Position numbers and translations under genes: made by a program
Shown: positions 45,956 through 52,822 of the stretch, piece by piece
How the letters are laid out: each line of letters begins with the position of its first letter
How positions within the stretch are numbered: position 1 is the stretch's first letter
Origin: Geoanaerobacter pelophilus
GTDB lineage: Bacteria; Desulfobacterota; Desulfuromonadia; Geobacterales; DSM-12255
Assembly: GCF_018476885.1 (NCBI RefSeq)
Contig: NZ_JAHCVJ010000001.1
Coordinates: forward strand, 1,054,001 to 1,118,000
Direction of reading: 5' to 3'
Length of the DNA stretch: 64,000 nt
The notes under the pieces: generated by a model
Told to the model about the DNA's origin: nothing
Seen by the model: only the letters and a program-made list of their open reading frames with translations
Databases searched by the model: none

Positions 45956-46789
45956 TCAAGCCGGGGTCGGCAGCTTGCCAGCGCGCATCGCCGCAATGAC
46001 GCCACCGTCGATCAACAGGTCGCTGCCGGTTACAAATCCTGCGTCAGGTCCTAACAGATAGCTGGCCGCTATGGCGATTTCCTCCGGTGGCGCCATACGA
46101 CCGGCAGGTGAGGCAGCGATCATCGCGCGGTATCCGTCGCCGATTGACGAATTCAGCTCATGCTGCGCGAGTGGTGTTGCGATGATCCCAGGACTGATCG
46201 AGTTGACACGGGCACCACGTGCACCCCAGCTGATGGCAGCGGCCTGGACGCGAAGGTTGTTGGCACGTTTGGATATCATGTAACCAATCATCGAGTTGGG
46301 AACGGCATCGGGTTGCAGGAACGGCAGGGCGAGTAGTTCGTCCGCGGGCGTAAAGGCCAGTGCGTGCTCCTGTTCGGGCGGTAGCGCTGGCATCATGTGT
46401 CCGGCCATGCTGGAGATGATGAGGCCAGCACCACCAGGTGCGATGACGCGCTCGAACTCCTCGAACACGACAGCAGAGCCGTAAAGATCAACCGCCAGCA
46501 CCCGATCTACTGGTGCCATGTTAGGCGACAGGCCAGCTGTGTTGACGACGCTGACCACATTCCCCAGCGCCGCTGCCGCATCGACCAGAGCCCGCACCGA
46601 CTCCCGCGACGATACATCAACGGATTGCGTGGCGACGGCATAGCTGGCTTCGTCCAAAGCCTTTGCGGCGGAAGACAGCGTCTTGTCGTTGAAATCCGCA
46701 AGCAGGACGGTCTTTCCGAAACCCTGTCTGCGGGCAATAGCGAGCCCAATTCCTCCAGCTCCGATCACAACAACAACATCATTTTTCAT
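45956..46789 (-). CDS. Short-chain dehydrogenase/reductase (SDR), copy 1
   Basis: 277 aa. Rossmann loop GAGGIGLAIARRQGFG, AGLSPNMAPVDRVLAVDLYG, active-site YMISK, INSISPGIIATPLAQHE and C-terminal GSDLLIDGGVIAAM. First gene of the second AraC-linked operon, with the 71-bp element 33 bp upstream of its start, the same distance as in the first operon. Paralogue of the SDR two genes downstream. Confidence 0.92.
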   Translation of the reverse strand: MKNDVVVVIGAGGIGLAIARRQGFGKTVLLADFNDKTLSSAAKALDEASYAVATQSVDVSSRESVRALVDAAAALGNVVSVVNTAGLSPNMAPVDRVLAVDLYGSAVVFEEFERVIAPGGAGLIISSMAGHMMPALPPEQEHALAFTPADELLALPFLQPDAVPNSMIGYMISKRANNLRVQAAAISWGARGARVNSISPGIIATPLAQHELNSSIGDGYRAMIAASPAGRMAPPEEIAIAASYLLGPDAGFVTGSDLLIDGGVIAAMRAGKLPTPA

Positions 46790-46822
46790 TTGAGTCTCCT
46801 TTCGTCTGTCCGATTCAGCCTT

Positions 46823-46893
46823 GTTGATGATTTCAATCTACTCCCGAAAGATGGAGGACCGGTAGACTGATCCTGTCGAATTATTGCCTGATC
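46823..46893 (-). promoter_or_regulatory. Conserved 71-bp operator/promoter element, copy 2
   Basis: Same blocks and same 46-bp internal spacing as 39782-39852. It fills the divergent region between the SDR operon (minus) and the AraC-type gene (plus), so the regulator could control both its own transcription and the operon. Confidence 0.78.
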
Positions 46894-46960
46894 CTGCCAA
46901 ACATCGAAAATAGGTTGTAACGCCGAAAGGGGTTGAGTAGTATTTAATCAGGAGGCAGTT

Positions 46961-47893
46961 ATGGAAAATACAGCAGATATGCGGAATATTGAGAATGGTA
47001 GTTCTGTTGCATCAATTGACACACTGCGTACATCTATTGCACGATGGACCGAACATGGAGAATTGCATACGACGGCCGTCCCGGGTTTGTCACTCTTTCG
47101 TCGGGATGAGCCCACAGAGCCGATTAGTGGTGTGTATGAGCCAAGTATCTGTCTGGCAGTTCAAGGATCAAAGCGGGTTCTTCTGGGTGAGGATACCTTT
47201 GTGTATGATGCGCAGCATTACCTGCTCACGTCGGTACATCTACCGATCATTGTACAGATCATCGAGGCATCACCTGAAAAGCCGTATCTAGGGCTCAGGC
47301 TGAAATTCGATCTGCGCGAGGTTTCGCAATTGATGGTGGACAGTAATCTGCCCCAACCACGCTCATCACAATCCAGCCGTGGCATGGCAACTGGCGAAGT
47401 GACGCTAGCGTTAGTCAACGCATTCATACGCTTAATCGATCTGCTTGATGATAAAATGGATATTCCGATCCTGGCACCTGTTATCCAGCGTGAAATCATC
47501 TATCGCTTATTGGTGGGCGATCAGGGGGAGCGGTTGCGCCAGATAGCAACGGCAGGGAGTCAGAGCCAGCAGATCGCCAAAGCAATCGGTTGGCTGAAAA
47601 GCAACTATTCCAAGGCCATCAGCATGGACGAACTTGCGGCGCAGGCAAATATGAGTACGTCGACCTTTCATCATCACTTCCGGTCATTGACTGCGCTCAG
47701 CCCGTTACAGTACCAGAAGCAGCTGCGCTTACAAGAAGCCAGGCGCCTTATGCTAGCAGAACGCATGGATGCGGCTAACGCTGCATTTCAGGTTGGCTAC
47801 GAGAGCCCATCCCAGTTCAACCGTGAATACAACCGCATGTTTGGAGCGCCACCCTTACGGGACATCACAGCTTTGCGTCAAATGGTCCAATAG
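46961..47893 (+). CDS. AraC-family transcriptional regulator (YqhC-like)
   Basis: 310 aa, with GGAGGCAGTT before the ATG. The N-terminal AraC_N-type domain contains EPSICLAVQGSKRVLLGE and YLLTSVHLPIIVQI; the C-terminal pair of helix-turn-helix motifs covers about 205-305 (MDELAAQANMSTSTFHHHF, ESPSQFNREYNRMFG). The N-terminal type is that of YqhC, the aldehyde-responsive activator. It is divergent from an operon with a YqhD-like alcohol dehydrogenase and probably acts on both 71-bp elements. Confidence 0.9.
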   Translation: MENTADMRNIENGSSVASIDTLRTSIARWTEHGELHTTAVPGLSLFRRDEPTEPISGVYEPSICLAVQGSKRVLLGEDTFVYDAQHYLLTSVHLPIIVQIIEASPEKPYLGLRLKFDLREVSQLMVDSNLPQPRSSQSSRGMATGEVTLALVNAFIRLIDLLDDKMDIPILAPVIQREIIYRLLVGDQGERLRQIATAGSQSQQIAKAIGWLKSNYSKAISMDELAAQANMSTSTFHHHFRSLTALSPLQYQKQLRLQEARRLMLAERMDAANAAFQVGYESPSQFNREYNRMFGAPPLRDITALRQMVQ

Positions 47894-47910
47894 AGGAAGT
47901 CAAATTGGAC

Positions 47911-47945
47911 AATGGCCGTTTTTCTCAGGAGAAACGGCCATTTTT
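47911..47945 (+). terminator. Intrinsic terminator of the AraC-type gene
   Basis: AATGGCCGTTT and AAACGGCCATT form an 11-bp stem around TTCTCAGGAG, followed by TTTTT; it starts 17 bp after the regulator stop. Confidence 0.85.
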
Positions 47946-48232
47946 ACTGCATATTGCTTGTTTGTTTCTCTAATAAAATCAAATGGTTTGTTGTATTACA
48001 CAATCAGCTCTCCGTCCTTGAAAATCGAGTTCGAGTCCTGTTAGCCAATAAGTTCAGCGACCATGGGACATGTGTGTCCAATCTTGCTAGGTTACCTTGG
48101 GCCTAATCCGATTTGGATCGTTGTTATTACCAATGTTGTTCGGTATATGGGAAGTGAGTCAACAACCGTCTGATAATACACTAATACTTAATACTGCTTG
48201 CACCTGATAATGGTTTCGTATAGGTTTGTGCT
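47946..48232. other. Non-coding gap with no recognised feature
   Basis: About 290 AT-rich bases. A GTTCGAGTCCTG string near 48028 recalls a tRNA T-loop but has no pairing stems. No ORF or hairpin of note was found; promoter sequence for the following gene is possible. Confidence 0.5.
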
Positions 48233-48583
48233 ATGAAATTGTTAGGAGTTTATCTCACAAACATGAAATACTTTTTGCCGTTCGTCATGCTGGCGGCAGT
48301 TCTATTTATTTCCCAAGGGATAAGTGTACCTAATTTCCCCAATCCGCAGGAACCCAAGCTATCAAGTACACAAAAAGCCAAAACATCCAACAGCGCTGTT
48401 GTCAATACGCAGTCAAAACACTCCCAATACAAGACCGTAAAAACTGCCTCTTTTTTAGCTCTTTCCGGCAATTCGTATGATTTTAAGAATCTTGTTGACC
48501 ACATTTCTCCGCCACAGAATGAATCTCAGACCTTTATTTCTGCTGTAATTGCATCTATTCCCGCGAGAGCTCCACCCGCTTAA
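48233..48583 (+). CDS. Short hypothetical exported protein
   Basis: 116 aa, or 106 aa if the second ATG (48263, MKYFLPFVMLAAVLF) is used, which begins a signal-peptide-like stretch. The mature part is Ser/Lys/Gln-rich and low in complexity (SSTQKAKTSNSAVVNTQSKH). No recognisable domain. Upstream TTAGGAG is only a partial ribosome site match for 48263. It may be real, but evidence is limited to the signal sequence and lack of a competing frame. Confidence 0.4.
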   Translation: MKLLGVYLTNMKYFLPFVMLAAVLFISQGISVPNFPNPQEPKLSSTQKAKTSNSAVVNTQSKHSQYKTVKTASFLALSGNSYDFKNLVDHISPPQNESQTFISAVIASIPARAPPA

Positions 48584-48793
48584 ACCCTGTAGTTTCCTCA
48601 AAACTTGATAACCCGTTAATTATCATAACCTTTGTGGTGCCATAGGCATTGCCATAGGCGATGAATTCTTATTTTTTGCCCAGTTGGGCATTAAAGCAAA
48701 GACTTCAATCAGCCTTTGGTTCGTGTGCCGGTCTGCTCCTATGCTGGAATCCAGGGTAGCCGTCGGCATTCATAATCAAAAGGAACATCACCC

Positions 48794-48928
48794 ATGACCA
48801 ATCATTCATGGTGCGTGAGTCTCATTCTGATTTTCGCGCTGATATCGTTTATCTATCTTACAGTCACAACAAAGGTGGTCTTTGACAGCATACTCAAGCG
48901 CTTTCAGGTCAAGCGGCTCAGCATATAG
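48794..48928 (+). CDS. 44-aa single-helix membrane protein upstream of secF
   Basis: AAAAGGAAC lies 6-7 nt before the ATG. The product has one hydrophobic helix (VSLILIFALISFIYLTV) and a basic C-terminus (LKRFQVKRLSI). Its stop is 9 bp before the secF start. It takes the place normally held by secD but has no similarity to it that I can see. It could be a small partner of this SecF. Confidence 0.55.
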   Translation: MTNHSWCVSLILIFALISFIYLTVTTKVVFDSILKRFQVKRLSI

Positions 48929-48937
48929 GAGAAAACA

Positions 48938-49894
48938 ATGCAATTTATCAAAAATACCAAGATCGACTTTATAGGCATGAGAAAGATCACCTTCGTCATT
49001 TCGGCTATTATCGCCATTGTGGGGATCATCGGCATTGTACAGATATCCAGAAATGCCGCCAATATGGGGATCGATTTTTCAGGGGGGACATCGGTACAGC
49101 TCAAATTCAGCCAGCCTGTTTCTCTGGAAACGGCCAGGACACTTCTTGCCCGGAACAGCCTCAAAGAGGCACAGTTGCAGGAGATCAAAGAGGGTAACCG
49201 ACTGCTGATCAAGGTCGGCAAGACCAGCATGGCGACAGGGAATGTTGCTGAGGTCATCAATGATGCCTTCAAGAAAGAGTTTCCCGGCAATGACTTTGTC
49301 GTAGAAAGTTCCACGGAGATCGGTCCTTCGATTGGCGACAAACTCAAGACGGACACCTTGATAGCGGTGGGGCTCTCCATGGTTGGGATTATTTTCTATA
49401 TTGCCTGGCGTTTTGATTTCAAATTCGGTGTTGGCGCCATAGTTGCCACACTTCATGACGTGCTGGCAATGGTTGCCTTGTTTTACGTCATGAACAAGGA
49501 GATCAACCTGCTGTTCGTTACCGCTGTCCTGACGATTGCCGGCTACTCCCTTACCGACACGGTGGTGGTCTTCGACCGGATACGGGAAAACCTCAACAAG
49601 TGTCTGAACGAGCCAATGGAGCATCTGTTCAATACAAGCATCAATGAAGTGCTGTCACGAACAGTGATCACCTCACTGACCACCTTTCTGGCGGCAATAT
49701 CGCTGTATCTGTTCGGTGGCGAAGTCATCCACGATTTTGCCCTGGCTCTGGTTGCCGGAGTAGTCATTGCCACCTACTCATCGATATTCATCGCGAGTCC
49801 GATTGTGGCGGAATTAGAAAGCCGACGGGGAAGTCCCATTAGGTTGAAAGAATCTCCAGTGGAAACGCAACAGACAGAAGTTGGGAGTCAATAA
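48938..49894 (+). CDS. secF: SecF-like protein-export membrane protein, without SecD
   Basis: 318 aa, normal for SecF. Helix 1 (about 17-37), then the signature GIDFSGGTSVQLKF, the periplasmic P1-like domain (about 45-130), and five further helices with YSLTDTVVVFDRIREN and TSINEVLSRTVITS, both diagnostic. AGGAGAAAACA precedes the ATG. No secD or yajC is adjacent, which is unusual; this may be an accessory copy carried in the mobile region. The complete SecDF would be elsewhere. Confidence 0.9.
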   Translation: MQFIKNTKIDFIGMRKITFVISAIIAIVGIIGIVQISRNAANMGIDFSGGTSVQLKFSQPVSLETARTLLARNSLKEAQLQEIKEGNRLLIKVGKTSMATGNVAEVINDAFKKEFPGNDFVVESSTEIGPSIGDKLKTDTLIAVGLSMVGIIFYIAWRFDFKFGVGAIVATLHDVLAMVALFYVMNKEINLLFVTAVLTIAGYSLTDTVVVFDRIRENLNKCLNEPMEHLFNTSINEVLSRTVITSLTTFLAAISLYLFGGEVIHDFALALVAGVVIATYSSIFIASPIVAELESRRGSPIRLKESPVETQQTEVGSQ

Positions 49895-49949
49895 ACATGC
49901 AGGCTGTGAAACAACTTACACTTTTTATGGTTATTGAGGGACTTTCAAT

Positions 49950-50798
49950 ATGAAATCTCTGAAGCGGGAAATAATTAACGTCACACTGATTGTCCTCGGG
50001 ATCTTTTCGGCAGGCATGGGATTGAAGGGATTTTTGATGTCCAGTCACTTTATCGATGGCGGAGTTACCGGCATCTCCATGCTGTTGTCAAAGGTGCTGG
50101 GAGTCCCGTTGCCGATCCTCATTCTGCTTATCAATCTCCCGTTCATAGCTCTCGGCTATCGCCAGATTGGTGGCAGGTTCGCATTTAAAAGTACGTTGGC
50201 GATAGCCGGACTAGCCGGATGTATCGCGTTGGTCAAGTTCCCTGATATTACCCCTGACAAGCTATTGACAGCCGTATTTGGAGGTTTCTTTATCGGGGCG
50301 GGCATCGGGCTCGCGATAAGGGGTGGTGCTGTCCTCGATGGCACTGAGATCGCCGCAGTTCTGATCAGCAAGAGTTCGCATCTGTTGAAAGTCGGCGATG
50401 TCATACTGATCCTGAATGTTTTCATCTTTTCGGCAGCAGCATTTATCCTCGGGATCGAGTCAGCGCTCTATTCGATTCTCACTTACCTGGCTGCTTCGAA
50501 AACCATTGATTTTCTGATCCACGGCATCGAGGAGTACACCGCTGTTATCATCATATCAAGGCAGAGCGATGCGATACGGCATGCCATCGTTAACCGATTG
50601 CATCATGGCGTTACTATCTACACCGGTCGTCGCGGCTTGTCAGGATCGGAGCAGGATATTTTGCACTGTGTGGTCACCCGGCTTGAGATCGGCAGCGTAA
50701 AGCTTGTCGCCCAGGAGATAGATGAATCGGCATTTATCCTGACTCACCCTTTGGGTGACGTTGATGGAGGAATGGTTAAACGCACGGGTCTCAAATGA
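49950..50798 (+). CDS. YitT family membrane protein (DUF161 + DUF2179)
   Basis: 282 aa. Five hydrophobic helices in the first 190 residues, with FIDGGVTGISMLLSKVLG and GAGIGLAIRGGAVLDGTEI typical of the YitT family, then a soluble DUF2179-like C-terminal domain (about 205-280) with RLHHGVTIYTGRRGLSG. Transport or signalling role is unknown for the family. It is 55 bp after secF and may share its transcript. Confidence 0.88.
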   Translation: MKSLKREIINVTLIVLGIFSAGMGLKGFLMSSHFIDGGVTGISMLLSKVLGVPLPILILLINLPFIALGYRQIGGRFAFKSTLAIAGLAGCIALVKFPDITPDKLLTAVFGGFFIGAGIGLAIRGGAVLDGTEIAAVLISKSSHLLKVGDVILILNVFIFSAAAFILGIESALYSILTYLAASKTIDFLIHGIEEYTAVIIISRQSDAIRHAIVNRLHHGVTIYTGRRGLSGSEQDILHCVVTRLEIGSVKLVAQEIDESAFILTHPLGDVDGGMVKRTGLK

Positions 50799-50903
50799 TC
50801 ACATGGCGTGGGCCGGTTGCGCGGATTTTTAGACTGCCCGCTGATGTTTTAGTTCAATAGCACAGCATGATTGCAGGATTATTATTGAAAGGACACTTAT
50901 ATT

Positions 50904-51320
50904 ATGGACGCAAGGACAATATACATAACTGAATACGACGTATCGAGGCTCGAAGATCTACTGGAATTAGCGAAGGAGTTCAACTACCGAGACCGTGAAG
51001 ATCTCAAAAAACTGGAAGAGGAGTTATCAGTAGCCAAGATTGTTGACTCGCAAGAAATTCCTCCGAACATTGTGACAATGAACTCCAAATTCAGGCTGCG
51101 CGACTTGAATACAGACAAGGAGATGGTCTTAACTCTGGTATTCCCCAAGGATGCAAATGTTGAGGAAGGAAAGATCTCCGCGGTTTCTCCTATCGGCACA
51201 GCAACTCTTGGTTATTCGGTTGGCGACACCATAGAATGGAACATTCGTTCAGCAGCAAAAAAGTTCAAAATCGAAGAAATCCTTTACCAGCCAGAGGCAG
51301 CTGGGGACTTTCATTTATAG
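50904..51320 (+). CDS. rnk: Rnk-like GreA/GreB-fold regulator
   Basis: 138 aa. ITEYDVSRLEDLLELA at the N-terminus and the C-terminal GreA-type domain with KEMVLTLVFPKDANVEEGKISAVSPIGTA match Rnk (regulator of nucleoside diphosphate kinase), an RNA-polymerase-binding relative of GreA with a short N-terminal coil. A GAAAGGACACTTA site precedes the ATG. There is no nucleotide kinase gene nearby, so the context gives no hint of its target. Confidence 0.85.
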   Translation: MDARTIYITEYDVSRLEDLLELAKEFNYRDREDLKKLEEELSVAKIVDSQEIPPNIVTMNSKFRLRDLNTDKEMVLTLVFPKDANVEEGKISAVSPIGTATLGYSVGDTIEWNIRSAAKKFKIEEILYQPEAAGDFHL

Positions 51321-51403
51321 TTCTTGATAAAGGATATTTCCCTGCACAGGGAGATTCGAATCTTTTGGTTGAAAGAATTTAGTGACACAAGTGGAGGAGT
51401 GAT

Positions 51404-52330
51404 ATGGCACATTTGTGGGGTCGCCCGGTCTGGCGACCCGATATCGCCATAGACCTGGGCACAGCGACAATCAGGGTTGCTTCCAAATTGCATGGGCCAA
51501 TAGTTTGCTCATCTGAAACAGGTGCCATCTCTGCACTCTGTTCAGGTGTAGTTGTTAACATAGAAGCAGTGGTGGCGATTCTTGAGCCTATTGTGTCAAA
51601 AACAAGATCAATGGGGATCCTCCGCCCACGTGCAGTGGTGTGTGCACCAACCGATGCCAGCATCAGCGAGCGAGAGGCTATTATCGAGAGCGTTTCCAAA
51701 GCTGGCGCAGCGTCAGTCGTTGTCGTACCGGAACCACTTGCCGCAGCAGTTGGCGGTAAAGTCGATATTGCGTCACCATATGCGCAGATGGTTGTTGATA
51801 TCGGCGAAGGGGTAACCGACTGTGCTATTATCAGGTCTGGTAAAATTATTGGCGCCGCAGCCGTTAGAGGAGGGTGCAGTGACTTACGAAAGGCAGTACA
51901 GGCAGAGGTATATCGACGGCGGAATTTCCGAATCCTCAAACATCATGCAGAGGAAATTTTGCGTATTGGGCTGGCTGATCAGAACTATTACGCAGGGAAG
52001 GCTCATCCTGTCTCTGAAAACACAGCCTCTTCAGTAGTGTCATTAATCAGCCGAGAAGAAGCGCGGCAAGTTGTTTGGCCGGCAGTCGAGACAATTACCA
52101 ACATGATAAAAACATTTTTCAAGGATGTGCCGCATTCCCTCGGTAGTGAAATAATTGACAACGGAATCCATTTAACTGGCGGAGGCGCTCTGCTAGCTGG
52201 TATGCGAGGAATAATCCAGTCGGAGACGAAGATTTCAGTAGCGCCAGTTTACAATCCCCTAGAAGCTGTCGTTTTGGGGGCTCGTGCCATGCTTCCCATT
52301 GTCGCGATGCTTAATATGTGGAAGCGGTGA
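51404..52330 (+). CDS. Divergent MreB/actin-like ATPase
   Basis: 308 aa, shorter than standard MreB (about 345). The actin-type phosphate 1 motif DIAIDLGTATIRVA, connect 1, phosphate 2 motif VVDIGEGVTDCAII and adenosine motif LTGGGALLAGM are all recognisable. Divergence from the usual MreB sequence and the absence of mreC or mreD suggest an accessory actin-like protein, possibly for plasmid- or element-related segregation. GTGGAGGAGTGAT precedes the ATG. Confidence 0.85.
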   Translation: MAHLWGRPVWRPDIAIDLGTATIRVASKLHGPIVCSSETGAISALCSGVVVNIEAVVAILEPIVSKTRSMGILRPRAVVCAPTDASISEREAIIESVSKAGAASVVVVPEPLAAAVGGKVDIASPYAQMVVDIGEGVTDCAIIRSGKIIGAAAVRGGCSDLRKAVQAEVYRRRNFRILKHHAEEILRIGLADQNYYAGKAHPVSENTASSVVSLISREEARQVVWPAVETITNMIKTFFKDVPHSLGSEIIDNGIHLTGGGALLAGMRGIIQSETKISVAPVYNPLEAVVLGARAMLPIVAMLNMWKR

Positions 52331-52436
52331 TTTGGACTTCGACCCACCATTGGCACCCAAGGTTAACCCGCCCAAGATTGGTTTCAATCAAAAATTAGAA
52401 TGTTAACGATGTAAGGGGTTGTTCAACGCCGATCAG

Positions 52437-52462
52437 GGGGCAAAGTTGGATGCCGATTCACA
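52437..52462 (-). repeat. Solo IS21-type terminal repeat
   Basis: The complement begins TGTGAATCGGCATCCAAC and continues TTTGCCCC, matching the ends of the 137-bp element at 35052-35188. No partner end or transposase is found nearby. It marks an old insertion 21 bp before the first TnsB-like site. Confidence 0.6.
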
Positions 52463-52483
52463 AAGGTCAACATACAGCACTAA

Positions 52484-52626
52484 TTGTCACTTTATGCTTC
52501 CATTTTGCACTTGCTGTCACTAAATGCTTCCACACCTCTCTTTGAGGGGTGTAAAAACGTAGAAAAATCCCATGAATGTTGTCAATATATGCTTCCAATT
52601 GTTGTCACTTTATGGTTCAAGTTACA
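52484..52626 (-). repeat. Putative right end of a Tn7-like transposon (four 19-bp repeats)
   Basis: Four same-direction copies: TTGTCACTTTATGCTTCCA (52484), CTGTCACTAAATGCTTCCA (52514), TTGTCAATATATGCTTCCA (52579) and TTGTCACTTTATGGTTCAA (52602), the last running into GTTACA. Read from the outside on the minus strand the end is TGTAACTTGAACCATAAAG. Unequal spacing with four sites is the pattern of a Tn7-family end. Paired with 12034 it would bound a 40.6-kb element. Confidence 0.6.
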
Positions 52627-52630
52627 AATC

Positions 52631-52717
52631 TGTAACTTGAACCATAATCTGTCCGTTTTGGACAGTTTATACTTCCACCTCCCTTTGACACGTTATACTT
52701 CCAGTTTAATTGTGGAC
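52631..52717 (+). repeat. Second left-type Tn7-like end, abutting the right end
   Basis: Starts TGTAACTTGAACCATAATC and ends GGACA. One forward site (52638) is followed by two reversed sites (GGACAGTTTATACTTCCA at 52660; TTGACACGTTATACTTCCA at 52685), the same layout as 12034-12117. Its first 16 bp are the exact complement of the preceding right end, separated by AATC. Confidence 0.55.
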
Positions 52718-52749
52718 AGATATTTACAGACTTCAGGTGCTTCATAAAG

Positions 52750-52778
52750 AAAAGCCACCCCGAATCGGGGTGGCTTTT
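52750..52778. terminator. Intrinsic terminator after the hybrid kinase
   Basis: Perfect 13-bp stem AAAAGCCACCCCG/CGGGGTGGCTTTT, loop AAT. It follows the minus-strand kinase by 45 bp and is symmetric enough to act from either side. Confidence 0.85.
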
Positions 52779-52822
52779 CACATTTTGTTCCGCAAGCGCC
52801 TCAATATAAGAAATATTAAAAG

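Noticed and set aside
48005-48052. tRNA-like 3' fragment (GTTCGAGTCCTG followed by TTAGCCA), possible attachment-site remnant
   Set aside because: The bases around the T-loop string do not pair as a T-stem and there is no 5' half or acceptor stem.
48584-48793. GEMM-type riboswitch before the small membrane frame
   Set aside because: Only short direct repeats (TGCCATAGGC twice) are present; the conserved GEMM core was not found.
52484-52747. 87-codon open frame through the repeat cluster
   Set aside because: It is made of the tandem 19-bp sites, has no ribosome site, and its codons follow the repeat rather than a protein.
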